Below are positions 8,021-15,674 of a stretch of DNA of 34,376 nt, piece by piece. Numbering within the stretch: the stretch's first letter is position 1; each line of letters begins with the position of its first letter. The notes below the pieces were generated by a model. The model ran no database searches. It was not told the origin of the DNA and saw nothing but the letters and a program-made list of their open reading frames with translations. The translations under genes were made by a program, and so were the position numbers. Source of the stretch: SLQH01 sp964612995 (GTDB lineage: Bacteria; Planctomycetota; UBA11346); assembly GCA_964612995.1 (NCBI GenBank), contig CAZTGE010000032.1, positions 1 to 34,376 of the forward strand, written 5' to 3'.

Positions 8021-8635
8021 ATGCCAGTTGCCGTATGGGGAACCAAGGTCGGCATGACCCGCGTCTACGAGGGCGAGCGGGCGACCAGCGTGACGGTCGT
8101 CCAGGTGCTGCCCAACGAGGTCGTCGAGGTCAAGACCGCCGACAAGCATGGCTATGACGCGCTCAAGGTCGCGGTCGGCCAGCGCAAGAGCCCGAAGCGC
8201 CTGTCGAAGGCAGTCCGGGGCGAGTACAAGCAGGCCGACGTCGCTCCGCGACGCTTCCTGCGCGAGATCCCGGTCATCGAGGGTGTCGAGGTCGGCGGGA
8301 AGGTGACCGTCGAACAGCTCGGTGAGGCCAAGACCGTCGACGTCAGCGGCACCTCCAAGGGCCGTGGCTTCGCCGGCGTGATGAAGCGCCACAACTTCAG
8401 CGGCCACTGCGCCACCCATGGTGTCCAGCATCACCGCGGCGGTGGTTCGATCGGCTGCCGCATGGATCCGGGCAAGGTGTTCAAGAACAAGCGGATGGCT
8501 GGGCACATGGGCGCCGAGCGCGTCACCGTGCGCAATCTCTCCGTGCTCCAGGTCGATGCCGAGCAGCACCTCGTGCTGATTCGCGGCGCCATCCCCGGCC
8601 CCAATGGCGGGCTGGTCAGCATCCGGACGAAGTGA
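8021..8635 (+). CDS. rplC: 50S ribosomal protein L3
   Basis: A 204-residue early-assembly protein of the large subunit, which reaches the peptidyl transferase centre. It starts with the family W-G-x-K-x-G-M-T-R motif (6-14) and has the long central loop G-R-G-F-A-G-V-M-K-R-H (114-124) through R-M-A-G-H-M-G (158-164). At the position of the PrmB-methylated Gln150 of E. coli L3 this protein has Met148 (GSIGCRMDPGK), so that modification cannot occur here. The ribosome site is AGGGGGA before the ATG. It ends 11 bases before rplD. Confidence 0.97.
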   Translation: MPVAVWGTKVGMTRVYEGERATSVTVVQVLPNEVVEVKTADKHGYDALKVAVGQRKSPKRLSKAVRGEYKQADVAPRRFLREIPVIEGVEVGGKVTVEQLGEAKTVDVSGTSKGRGFAGVMKRHNFSGHCATHGVQHHRGGGSIGCRMDPGKVFKNKRMAGHMGAERVTVRNLSVLQVDAEQHLVLIRGAIPGPNGGLVSIRTK

Positions 8636-8646
8636 CAAGGAACGCG

Positions 8647-9282
8647 ATGATGGTTGCAGTACCAGTCTACGATGCCGCCGGCACCAAGACCCGCGAGATC
8701 GAAATCGATCCCACGGCGCTCGACAAGGCCGTGCGCAAGCCCCTGCTCAAGGAGGCCCTGGTCGCCTACCTCGCCAGCAAACGGCAGGGCACCCACAGCA
8801 CCAAGACCCGCGGCGAGGTCGTCGGCAGCACTGCCAAGATGTGGCGGCAGAAGGGCACCGGCCGTGCCCGTGCCGGCTCCAAGCGCGTGCCCCATTGGGT
8901 TGGCGGCGGCCGCGCCCACGGTCCCAAGCCGCGCGACTACAGCGTACGCCTGCCGCGCAAGCAGCGGCGGCTCGCGGTCCGCTCGTCGATCCGCTACCGC
9001 CTCCAGCGTGGCGAGCTCTGCGCCGTCGAGGGTCTCGACGGTCTCGCCAAGCCCCAGACCAAGGCCGTGCGCCAGTTCATGCAGGGCATCGGTCTGGCCG
9101 GCAAGGGCGCGCTGTTCGTCAGCGAGGATCCCGACCGCAATCTCTACCTGTCGACCCGCAATCTGCAGAAGGTGGAAGCCGTCGAGCGGCGCAACCTCAA
9201 CGCCGGGCAGGTGCTCCAGCGGCCGAATCTGATCTTCACCGCCAAGGCGCTCGACGCGCTGGCGCAGGAGGTGTCCGCATGA
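8647..9282 (+). CDS. rplD: 50S ribosomal protein L4
   Basis: A 211-residue protein with the L4 signature K-T-R-G-E-V (53-58), then KMWRQKGTGRARAGS (64-78), which forms the extended loop lining the exit tunnel, and a C-terminal Rossmann-like body. In proteobacteria L4 represses its own operon; whether it does here is unknown. Two adjacent ATGs (8647 and 8650) follow an AAGGA site. I chose 8647 for spacing; the difference is one residue. The gene overlaps rplW by four bases (ATGA), indicating coupled translation. Confidence 0.96.
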   Translation: MMVAVPVYDAAGTKTREIEIDPTALDKAVRKPLLKEALVAYLASKRQGTHSTKTRGEVVGSTAKMWRQKGTGRARAGSKRVPHWVGGGRAHGPKPRDYSVRLPRKQRRLAVRSSIRYRLQRGELCAVEGLDGLAKPQTKAVRQFMQGIGLAGKGALFVSEDPDRNLYLSTRNLQKVEAVERRNLNAGQVLQRPNLIFTAKALDALAQEVSA

Positions 9283-9566
9283 AGCTCACCGTCTACGACG
9301 TGCTCCGGGCTCCGCGGCTGAGCGAGAAGACCGTCTACCAGCGGGATCTACATGGCGCCTACGTCTTCGAGGTCCATCCCAAGGCGAACAAGGTCCAAAT
9401 CCGCGAGGCCGTGGCCACGGTCTACGGCGTCAAGGTGGCCAAGGTGGCTACCGCCAATCGGCATCACAAGTTCCGCCGGTCCCGCGGCGGAATGATGGAG
9501 AAGCGGCCGCCGATGAAGATCGCGACCGTGACGCTCGCCGAAGGCGAGACGATCGAGGGGGTGTGA
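9279..9566 (+). CDS. rplW: 50S ribosomal protein L23
   Basis: A 95-residue protein of the tunnel exit, the docking site for trigger factor, SRP and SecYEG. Family features are the opening RAPRLSEKT (10-18), Y-V-F-E-V-H-P-K-A-N-K (28-38) and the basic loop before a closing beta strand. It starts within the rplD stop (ATGA overlap) with a GGAGG site inside rplD. It ends four bases before rplB. Confidence 0.96.
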   Translation: MKLTVYDVLRAPRLSEKTVYQRDLHGAYVFEVHPKANKVQIREAVATVYGVKVAKVATANRHHKFRRSRGGMMEKRPPMKIATVTLAEGETIEGV

Positions 9567-9570
9567 AGCG

Positions 9571-10407
9571 ATGCCGCTGCGCAAGCTCAAGCCGACCAGT
9601 CCGGGCACCCGTCACGCGACGGTCCCGACGTTCGAGGAACTGACCAAGAAGCGACCGGAGAAGGGACTGGTCAAGCGCCTGCCCACCACTGCCGGACGCA
9701 ACAACCAGGGCCGGATCACCTGCCGCCATCGCGGGGGGCGCCATCGGCGTCTCTATCGCCAGATCGATTTCAAGCGCAACAAGCTCGACATCGAAGGCCA
9801 GATCACCGCGATCGAGTATGATCCCAACCGCAACTGCAATATCTGCCTCGTGGCCTACGCCGATGGCGAAAAGCGCTATGTGCTCCAGGCGCGCGGCATG
9901 GCTGTCGGCGACCGGATCATCAGCGCATCGGTCAGCTGCGACCCGAATCGCGGCAACAGCATGAAGCTGCGCCATATCCCCCAGGGCATGGCAGTGCACA
10001 ACGTCGAGATGCATCCGGGCAAGGGCGGGCAGATCGGCCGCAGCGCCGGCACCTTTGTCCGGCTGATGGCCATCGATGGCAACTACGCCGTGCTGCTGAT
10101 GCCCTCGGGCGAGTTGCGTCGCGTCCATGCCGAGTGCCGCGCCACCATCGGCGAGGTCGGCAACGCCGAGTACATCCTGCGCAGCTACGGCAAGGCCGGT
10201 CGCATGCGCTGGCTTGGTCGACGCCCCCACGTGCGGGGTAACGCAATGAACCCCGTGGCCCACCCATTGGGTGGCGGCGAAGGGCACGCCAACGGCGGTC
10301 GACAGCACTGCTCGCCGCGCGGCGTACTCGCCAAGGGATTCAAGACGCGCAAGGTCAATCATCCGACGGACAGGTTCATCATCCGTCGCCGGAAGAAGAA
10401 CAGCTAG
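9571..10407 (+). CDS. rplB: 50S ribosomal protein L2
   Basis: A 278-residue protein that supports subunit joining and the peptidyl transferase centre. The core motifs are G-R-N-N-Q-G-R-I-T-C-R-H-R-G-G-R-H-R-R (42-60), P-G-K-G-G-Q-I-G-R-S-A-G (149-160) and a C-terminal N-P-V-A-H-P-L-G-G-G-E-G. The catalytic-region His (E. coli His229, here His231) is kept, but the usual N-P-V-D-H-P-H-G-G-G-E-G is changed: Asp to Ala230 and the second His to Leu233. The length is close to the usual 273-280. It is followed 13 bases later by rpsS. Confidence 0.97.
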   Translation: MPLRKLKPTSPGTRHATVPTFEELTKKRPEKGLVKRLPTTAGRNNQGRITCRHRGGRHRRLYRQIDFKRNKLDIEGQITAIEYDPNRNCNICLVAYADGEKRYVLQARGMAVGDRIISASVSCDPNRGNSMKLRHIPQGMAVHNVEMHPGKGGQIGRSAGTFVRLMAIDGNYAVLLMPSGELRRVHAECRATIGEVGNAEYILRSYGKAGRMRWLGRRPHVRGNAMNPVAHPLGGGEGHANGGRQHCSPRGVLAKGFKTRKVNHPTDRFIIRRRKKNS

Positions 10408-10420
10408 CGGGGGCTGAACA

Positions 10421-10687
10421 ATGGGTCGTAGTCAGAAAAAAGGTCCGTACGTCGATCTCAAGCTCTTGGCCAAGGTCGAGCAGCAGAAAGAGACCGAGGT
10501 GCGCAAGCCGATCAAGACCTGGTCGCGGTCCTGCACCATCGTGCCGGACTTCATCGGCCACACTTTCGCCGTGCACAACGGCCGGGTGTTCATCCAGGTG
10601 CTGATCACCGACAACATGGTCGGCCACAAGCTGGGCGAGTTTGCCATCACCCGCAACTATCGCGGCCACGCCGCCAAGAAGAAGTAG
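10421..10687 (+). CDS. rpsS: 30S ribosomal protein S19
   Basis: An 88-residue protein of the small-subunit head, bound with S13 near the A-site tRNA. It has the family opening R-S-x-K-K-G-P-Y-V (3-11), T-W-S-R-S-C-T-I-V-P-D-F-I-G-H-T (33-48), V-H-N-G-R (51-55) and M-V-G-H-K-L-G-E-F (66-74). The C-terminus is basic (HAAKKK). It is nine bases upstream of rplV. Confidence 0.97.
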   Translation: MGRSQKKGPYVDLKLLAKVEQQKETEVRKPIKTWSRSCTIVPDFIGHTFAVHNGRVFIQVLITDNMVGHKLGEFAITRNYRGHAAKKK

Positions 10688-10696
10688 GGGGAGCAG

Positions 10697-11038
10697 ATGG
10701 AGACCGTATTCCAGGCCGTGCAGCGCAACGCGCGCATCAGCCCGCGCAAGGCGCGCCTGTCCGCCGACCTCATCCGTGGCAAGCGGGTCGAGGATGCGCT
10801 CAACTCGCTCGAGTTCGATACCCACCGCGCGTCGGACATGCTGCGCAAGGTGCTGCTCTCGGCGGTCGCCAACGCGCAGGAGCGCGGCGGGCTCGACCCC
10901 ATGGATCTCTCCGTGGTGTCAACCTTCGTCGACGAAGGCATGACCCTGCGCCGGTTCCGCCCCTGCGGTCGTGGCCGGGCCCACGGCATCAAGCGCCGCT
11001 GTTCTCATATCACCGTCAAGGTCACCTCCGGGGCCTGA
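10697..11038 (+). CDS. rplV: 50S ribosomal protein L22
   Basis: A 113-residue protein that binds many domains of 23S rRNA; its beta-hairpin lines the exit tunnel. Landmarks are the N-terminal N-A-R-I-S-P-R-K-A-R-L (11-21), the S-A-V-A-N-A-Q-E-R helix (55-63) and the hairpin RRFRPCGRGRAHGIKRRCSH (85-104). Two Cys residues in or near the tip region (C90 and C102) are unusual for L22, which is normally Cys-free there. The start has a GGGGGAGC site. It ends 16 bases before rpsC. Confidence 0.96.
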   Translation: METVFQAVQRNARISPRKARLSADLIRGKRVEDALNSLEFDTHRASDMLRKVLLSAVANAQERGGLDPMDLSVVSTFVDEGMTLRRFRPCGRGRAHGIKRRCSHITVKVTSGA

Positions 11039-11054
11039 GGGAAGGATCGTCAAC

Positions 11055-11702
11055 ATGGGTCAGAAAATCCATCCGCTCGGTTTCCGCATCGGCATTACCG
11101 AGCCGCACCGCAGCGTCTGGTACGCCCGCAGCAAGGACTACGGCAAGCTGGTTGCCGAAGACCATGCCATCCGCCGGTTCCTCAAAACGCGGTTCCGCTC
11201 GGCGGCGATCGAGAAGGTCCACATCGAGCGCAAGGCCGACCGGGTGACCGTGGTCCTGCACAGCGGTCGTCCCGGCGTGGTCATCGGCCGCCGTGGCGCA
11301 GAGATCGATGCGATCACCAAGCATTTCGAGAAGCTCACCGGCAAGAAGGTGAAGATCAACATCATCGAAGTGCGCAAGCCGGACCTCTCGGGCCAGTTGG
11401 TGGCCGAGAACGTAGCGGAGCAACTCGAGCGGCGTGGTTCGTTCCGCCGTGCGATCAAGCGTGCGGTCGAGAACAGCATGCGCGAGGGCGTGCTGGGCAT
11501 CAACGTGCGCATTTCCGGTCGCCTCGGCGGCACCGAGATCGCGCGTAGCGAGAACGAGATGGCCGGCAGCGTTCCGCTCCACCGGTTGAACACCAAGATC
11601 GATTACGGGTACGCCATCGCGCGGACGACCTATGGGGTGATCGGCGTGCGCGTCTGGATCAACCACGGCTACTACTCCACGCTGGCGAACAAGGAGAAGT
11701 AG
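11055..11702 (+). CDS. rpsC: 30S ribosomal protein S3
   Basis: A 215-residue protein at the mRNA entry channel. The N-terminal MGQKIHPLGFRIG is diagnostic. The KH type-2 domain has the G-R-P-G-V-V-I-G-R-R-G loop at 71-81; the basic helix E-R-R-G-S-F-R-R-A-I-K-R-A (125-137) carries residues implicated in mRNA unwinding. It is shorter than E. coli S3 (233) because the C-terminal tail stops soon after the core. The usual E-W-Y-R-E-G segment is replaced by S-E-N-E-M-A-G before V-P-L-H-R-L. It ends three bases before rplP. Confidence 0.96.
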   Translation: MGQKIHPLGFRIGITEPHRSVWYARSKDYGKLVAEDHAIRRFLKTRFRSAAIEKVHIERKADRVTVVLHSGRPGVVIGRRGAEIDAITKHFEKLTGKKVKINIIEVRKPDLSGQLVAENVAEQLERRGSFRRAIKRAVENSMREGVLGINVRISGRLGGTEIARSENEMAGSVPLHRLNTKIDYGYAIARTTYGVIGVRVWINHGYYSTLANKEK

Positions 11703-11705
11703 GCG

Positions 11706-12128
11706 ATGCCACTGCTGCCGAATCAGGTCAAGTTCCGCAAACAGCACACCCGCGGATTCAATCCCAAGCACATCGCCACCCGCGGCAACAAGGTGTCCTT
11801 CGGGGACTACGGTCTCCAGGCGATCGAGGGCGGCGAGATCACCTCGCGCCAGATCGAATCCGCGCGTGTGGCTGCCAGCCATCACATGGGGCGGCAGGGT
11901 AAGATGTGGATCCGCGTCTTCCCGCACACCCCTGTGACCGGCCGCCCGGCCGAGACCCGCATGGGCAAGGGCAAGGGCGCCGTCGATTACTGGTGTGCCA
12001 AGGTCAAGCCCGGCACCGTGCTCTTCGAGCTGGCCGGCGTGACCGAGGACATCGCCCGCGAGGCGATGCGTCGCCAGACCCACAAGCTGCCGATCCGTAT
12101 GCGGCTGATCAAACGGGAGGGGCTCTGA
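11706..12128 (+). CDS. rplP: 50S ribosomal protein L16
   Basis: A 140-residue late-assembly protein between the A-site tRNA elbow and the central protuberance. Typical motifs are K-F-R-K-Q-H-T-R-G (9-17), the S-R-Q-I-E-S-A-R-V-A segment (47-56) and E-T-R-M-G-K-G-K-G (83-91). R85 is the counterpart of the hydroxylated Arg81 of E. coli L16. The stop overlaps the rpmC start by one base (TGATG). Confidence 0.97.
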   Translation: MPLLPNQVKFRKQHTRGFNPKHIATRGNKVSFGDYGLQAIEGGEITSRQIESARVAASHHMGRQGKMWIRVFPHTPVTGRPAETRMGKGKGAVDYWCAKVKPGTVLFELAGVTEDIAREAMRRQTHKLPIRMRLIKREGL

Positions 12129-12340
12129 TGAAGGCCAACGAGAAGCGCGAGCTGCGTGAGCGGTCCGTCGAGGACCTGCAGCAGGAGGTCGAGCAGATGC
12201 GTCGGCAATTGCTCGACGGGCGCGCGGCCGGAGTGGTCGAAGGCAAGGGCCTGGGCATGGTCGCCCGCGAGTTGCGCCGCCACATCGCCCGCTGTCTGAC
12301 CGTCATCAACGAGAAGCAGAACGCCGAGGTGCAGGCATGA
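12128..12340 (+). CDS. rpmC: 50S ribosomal protein L29
   Basis: A 70-residue, fully helical protein near the tunnel exit. It shows the two-helix plan with R-E-R-S-V-E-D-L-Q-Q-E-V (9-20) and a second helix with R-E-L-R-R-H-I-A-R (47-55), close to the family K-x-I-A-R-x-x-T-V. It starts in the rplP stop (TGATG) and overlaps rpsQ by four bases, so its translation is coupled on both sides. Confidence 0.93.
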   Translation: MKANEKRELRERSVEDLQQEVEQMRRQLLDGRAAGVVEGKGLGMVARELRRHIARCLTVINEKQNAEVQA

Positions 12341-12612
12341 GCGACGAGCAGCAGACGAAGCAGCGCGGCAACCGCAAGCGCGTCATCGGAATGGTCGTCT
12401 CGGACAAGATGGACAAGACCCGCGTGGTCGCCGTCACCGAGCAGTACCGCCATCCGCTCTACGGCAAGTACATCAAGCGTACCAAGCGCTTCCACGTGCA
12501 CGATGCGACCAATGACTCCCGCCGTGGCGATACCGTCCGCATCATCGAGACCCGGCCGCTGTCCAAGACCAAGCGCTGGCGTCTGATGCAGGTCGTCGAG
12601 CGGGCGGTCTGA
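12337..12612 (+). CDS. rpsQ: 30S ribosomal protein S17
   Basis: A 91-residue OB-fold primary binder of 16S rRNA. Landmarks are G-M-V-V-S-D-K-M-D-K-T (18-28), H-P-L-Y-G-K-Y-I-K-R-T-K (39-50) and E-T-R-P-L-S-K-T-K-R-W-R (71-82). The first 13 residues form a hydrophilic tail that is slightly longer than in E. coli. ATGA overlap with rpmC; 21 bases to rplN. Confidence 0.97.
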   Translation: MSDEQQTKQRGNRKRVIGMVVSDKMDKTRVVAVTEQYRHPLYGKYIKRTKRFHVHDATNDSRRGDTVRIIETRPLSKTKRWRLMQVVERAV

Positions 12613-12633
12613 GGCCGGAAGGGAACAGCAATC

Positions 12634-13002
12634 ATGATCCAGATGCAGACCAGGCTTGCGGTGGCCGACAACAGCGGCGCGAAGGAAGTGATGTGCGTCA
12701 AGGTGCTCGGCGGCACCCGCGCCCGCTATGCCTCCGTCGGTGATGTGATCACTGTCAGCGTCAAGAAGTCCGTCGCGAACGCGGAGATCAAGACCAAGAC
12801 CTTGACCAAGGCGGTGATCGTGCGGACCGCATCGCCGATCCGCCGTGAAGACGGCAGCACCGTGCGTTTCGATGACAACGCAGTGGTCCTGATCGACAAG
12901 GACGGCAATCCCCGCGGCACGCGTATCTTCGGCCCCGTGGCGCGTGAACTGCGCGGACGCAATTTCATGAAGATCATCTCGTTGGCCCCAGAGGTGGTGT
13001 GA
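12634..13002 (+). CDS. rplN: 50S ribosomal protein L14
   Basis: A 122-residue protein at the subunit interface, where RsfS and L19 bind. It has the classic M-I-Q-x-Q-T-R-L-x-V-A-D-N-S-G-A (1-16) and D-K-D-G-N-P-R-G-T-R-I-F-G-P-V-A-R-E-L-R (88-107). Its length equals that of the family. The GGAAGGGAA ribosome site precedes the ATG. Ten bases separate it from rplX. Confidence 0.97.
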   Translation: MIQMQTRLAVADNSGAKEVMCVKVLGGTRARYASVGDVITVSVKKSVANAEIKTKTLTKAVIVRTASPIRREDGSTVRFDDNAVVLIDKDGNPRGTRIFGPVARELRGRNFMKIISLAPEVV

Positions 13003-13012
13003 GGAGGTATCG

Positions 13013-13369
13013 GTGAACACAGGCAAGCCGAAAGTGCGAGCGAAGTGCCACGTCCGGACCGGCGACACCGTCATGGTGATCAGCGGTGCGAACAAGGGTA
13101 CGACTGGGACGGTGATCGAAGTCGATCCCAAGCGGCAGCGCGTGGTGCTCGACGGCGAAGCCGCTGTCTACCACACCAAGCACCTGCGCGGCGATCCCAA
13201 CCGCAATATCGAGGGCGGCCGGGTGGAGAAGCCCCGGGCCATCCACATCAGCAACGTCTTGCTGCTCGATCCCGAGACCCGCAAGCCGACCCGCGTGCGC
13301 CGCGAGCGTACCGACGGGAAGGTGACCCGGGTGTCGGTCAAGAGCGGCCATCGATTCGAGGCCCAGTGA
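13013..13369 (+). CDS. rplX: 50S ribosomal protein L24
   Basis: A 118-residue assembly-initiator protein. The KOW motif G-D-T-V-M-V-I-S-G-A-N-K-G-T-T-G-T-V is at 17-34. It starts at GTG with a strong GAGGAGG site. Residues of about 54-75 (HTKHLRGDPNRNIEGG) are a longer loop than in E. coli L24 (104 residues). The stop is one base before the rplE start. Confidence 0.95.
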   Translation: MNTGKPKVRAKCHVRTGDTVMVISGANKGTTGTVIEVDPKRQRVVLDGEAAVYHTKHLRGDPNRNIEGGRVEKPRAIHISNVLLLDPETRKPTRVRRERTDGKVTRVSVKSGHRFEAQ

Positions 13370-13370
13370 C

Positions 13371-13922
13371 ATGACAGCAGTAGCAACCACCACTCGCGAG
13401 CGCTACGAGGAAGCGGTCAGCCAGCTGTGCGACGAGTACAGCATCGGCAACCGTCTCGCCGCGCCCCGCATCACCAAGGTCTGCCTCAACATGGGTGTCG
13501 GGCGCGCGATCCAGGACAATCAGATCCTGAACATCGTCAGCGAGCACCTGACCCAGTTGGCCGGCCAGCGCGCGGTGATCACGATGGCGAAGAAGTCGAT
13601 CGCGCAGTTCCGTAGCCGTCAGGGCATGAAGATCGGGACCAGGGTCACGCTGCGACGTGAGCGGATGTGGGACTTCCTCGACCGCCTGATCAACATCGCC
13701 ATCCCCCGTATCCGCGACTTCCGCGGCATCAGCCCCAAGGGCTTCGATCGGCAGGGGAACTTCAGCATGGGGCTCGGGGAGCAGGCACTGTTTCCCGAGG
13801 TCAACCTCGAACGCATGGAACACAACCAGGGCCTCGATATCAGCGTGGTCATCGCGAATTCCGATCGCGAGAAGTCGCTGAAGCTGATGCGTTCCCTGGG
13901 CATGCCCCTCCAGAAACGATAG
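13371..13922 (+). CDS. rplE: 50S ribosomal protein L5
   Basis: A 183-residue 5S rRNA-binding protein that contacts the P-site tRNA. Family segments include P-R-I-T-K-V-C-L-N-M-G-V-G (32-44), the T-M-A-K-K-S-I-A-Q-F-R-S-R-Q-G (71-85) region, V-T-L-R-R-E-R-M-W-D-F-L-D-R-L (92-106) and R-D-F-R-G-I-S-P-K-G-F-D (115-126). The length is close to E. coli (179). It is 11 bases before rpsN. Confidence 0.97.
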   Translation: MTAVATTTRERYEEAVSQLCDEYSIGNRLAAPRITKVCLNMGVGRAIQDNQILNIVSEHLTQLAGQRAVITMAKKSIAQFRSRQGMKIGTRVTLRRERMWDFLDRLINIAIPRIRDFRGISPKGFDRQGNFSMGLGEQALFPEVNLERMEHNQGLDISVVIANSDREKSLKLMRSLGMPLQKR

Positions 13923-13933
13923 GGAGCTCGACC

Positions 13934-14239
13934 GTGGCGAAGAAGAGCAAGATAGCCAAGAATCAGCAGCGCGAGCGCCTGGCGGCCAAGTACGCCGAGC
14001 GTCGCAAGGGACTGCGTGCACGCAGTGTCGATCCCAGCCTCGAGCTCGAGGAACGGATGGAGGCACGCGCCGCGCTGGCCATGCTGCCGCGCAACAGCGC
14101 CGAAAACCGGCTGCGCAACCGTTGTCTGATCACCGGTCGGCCGCGTGGCTACTACCGCCGCCTGGGCATCAGCCGGGTGATGGTCCGAGATCTGGCGCAC
14201 GCTGGTGTGCTGCCCGGCATGACAAAGTCGAGTTGGTGA
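13934..14239 (+). CDS. rpsN: 30S ribosomal protein S14 (long, zinc-free form)
   Basis: A 101-residue protein of the 30S head. It is the long C-minus form: the C-terminal motif is N-R-C-L-I-T-G-R-P-R-G-Y-Y-R-R-L-G-I-S-R (61-80), without the CxxC pairs of the short zinc form. It begins at GTG with an AGGGAGC site. The internal S-L-E-L-E-E-R region (35-41) is the extension that tells the long from the short form. Confidence 0.95.
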   Translation: MAKKSKIAKNQQRERLAAKYAERRKGLRARSVDPSLELEERMEARAALAMLPRNSAENRLRNRCLITGRPRGYYRRLGISRVMVRDLAHAGVLPGMTKSSW

Positions 14240-14252
14240 GAGGAGATACCAG

Positions 14253-14651
14253 ATGAGCTGCAGCGATCCGATCGCCGATATGCTGACCATCATCCGCAAC
14301 GGGGTGATCAGCGGCAAGAAGCGAGTGGCCTTCAACCACAGCAAAATGAAGGAGGGCGTGTGCCAGGTCCTTCAGGACGAAGGCTATATCAGCCGCTTCG
14401 AGGTCCTGGATACCAGGCCTGCCCGCCGGGTGCAGGTCCATCTCAAGTGGGATGAGAGCGGTGAGAACCCGATCCACGAGATCAGGCGCGTGTCCAAGCC
14501 AGGTTGCCGCGTATACCAGAAGCAGAAGGCGCTCAAGCCGGTGATCAACGGGTTCGGCATCTCGGTGGTGTCGACTTCCCGTGGGATCCTCTCGGACCGG
14601 GCCTGCCGCGCTGCCAATGTCGGTGGCGAAGTCCTCGCCGTCGTGCGCTGA
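14253..14651 (+). CDS. rpsH: 30S ribosomal protein S8
   Basis: A 132-residue primary binder of 16S rRNA and, in E. coli, repressor of the spc operon. Landmarks are S-D-P-I-A-D-M-L-T-I-I-R-N (4-16), S-K-P-G-C-R-V-Y (82-89) and the C-terminal I-S-V-V-S-T-S-R-G-I-L-S-D-R-A-C-R (103-119). The ribosome site is GAGAGGAG. It is 20 bases before rplF; no S8-binding mimic was recognised near rplE. Confidence 0.96.
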   Translation: MSCSDPIADMLTIIRNGVISGKKRVAFNHSKMKEGVCQVLQDEGYISRFEVLDTRPARRVQVHLKWDESGENPIHEIRRVSKPGCRVYQKQKALKPVINGFGISVVSTSRGILSDRACRAANVGGEVLAVVR

Positions 14652-14671
14652 GCGGAAGAACGGAGATAGCG

Positions 14672-15208
14672 ATGAGCCGCGTAGGCAAGAATCCAGTCAA
14701 GCTCACCGGTGGCGTGAAGGTCGACGTCGCCGGTGGCGTGATCACCTGCAAGGGTCCGAAGGGCGAGTTGACGATCCCGGTCGATCCGGCGATCGCGGTC
14801 AATGTCGATGGCGACGCGGTGAGCTTCGAACGCAAGGACCAGGAGAAGCAGACCCGTGCGATGCACGGCACGCTGCGGGCGCTGGTTGCCAATGCCGTCG
14901 AAGGCGTGGCCAACGGCTTCTCGCGCAAGCTCGAAATCGTCGGCGTCGGCTACCGCGCTCAGCTCCAGGGCCGCACGCTGGTCCTCAACATCGGTTTCTG
15001 TCACACGGTGGAGATCGAGGCGCCCGAGGGGATCACCCTCGTCTGTCCCGATCAGACCCACATCGAGGTCAGCGGCACCGACAAGCAGCTCGTGGGCCAG
15101 GTTGCGGCCAACATCCGCAGCGTGCGCCCGCCCGAACCCTACAAGGGCAAGGGCATCCGCTACGAGGGCGAGCAGGTCCGCCGCAAGGCCGGCAAGGCCG
15201 CTAAGTAA
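14672..15208 (+). CDS. rplF: 50S ribosomal protein L6
   Basis: A 178-residue protein near the sarcin-ricin loop, built of two related domains. It opens with MSRVGKNPV, and the C-terminal signature P-E-P-Y-K-G-K-G-I-R-Y (152-162) is intact. The ATG at 14672 follows a CGGAGA site; longer in-frame starts would run into rpsH. It is 17 bases before rplR. Confidence 0.96.
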   Translation: MSRVGKNPVKLTGGVKVDVAGGVITCKGPKGELTIPVDPAIAVNVDGDAVSFERKDQEKQTRAMHGTLRALVANAVEGVANGFSRKLEIVGVGYRAQLQGRTLVLNIGFCHTVEIEAPEGITLVCPDQTHIEVSGTDKQLVGQVAANIRSVRPPEPYKGKGIRYEGEQVRRKAGKAAK

Positions 15209-15225
15209 GGCGAAAGGGTAGGACG

Positions 15226-15594
15226 ATGGACAAACAGAAGATCAAGCGTCTGGCATTGGCGCGCAAGAAGCGGCGCACCCGCAAGCATATCTTCGGCACC
15301 CCGGATCGCCCGCGTCTGAGCGTGTTCCGCTCCGGCCGCCACATCTACGGGCAGGTCGTTGACGACACCCGGGGAGTGACCCTGGTGGCCGCCAGCTCGA
15401 TGACCAAGGAGCTGCGCGGCCAGACCGCCGGGCTCAAGGGCACCGAGGTCGCGGCCAGGGTCGGCGCCGATCTGGCGAGCAAGGCCACGGCGGCAGGTGT
15501 GCAGACCGTCGTATTCGATCGCAACGGCCGCAATTTCACCGGCAGGGTGAAGGCGTTGGCGGACGCCGCGCGCAGCAATGGGTTGCAATTCTGA
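15226..15594 (+). CDS. rplR: 50S ribosomal protein L18
   Basis: A 122-residue 5S rRNA-binding protein. It has the basic N-terminal tail (K-R-L-A-L-A-R-K-K-R-R-T-R-K), then R-L-S-V-F-R-S-G-R-H-I-Y-G-Q-V-V-D-D (30-47) and the closing F-D-R-N-G-x-x-F-T-G-R-V-K-A-L-A-D-A-A-R (103-122 region). It is followed by an 80-base gap before rpsE, one of the longer gaps in the ribosomal cluster. Confidence 0.95.
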   Translation: MDKQKIKRLALARKKRRTRKHIFGTPDRPRLSVFRSGRHIYGQVVDDTRGVTLVAASSMTKELRGQTAGLKGTEVAARVGADLASKATAAGVQTVVFDRNGRNFTGRVKALADAARSNGLQF

Positions 15595-15674
15595 ACGCGG
15601 TTTCATACTGCCGGGCCCGCATCGGTATGCGCGGTGGCGTAACTCAAACGTGAAGGCGAGGTTAGGGAACAGGC

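Noticed and set aside
13934..14239. Possible zinc-binding short S14
   Set aside because: The CxxC pairs are missing and the length is that of the long zinc-free form.
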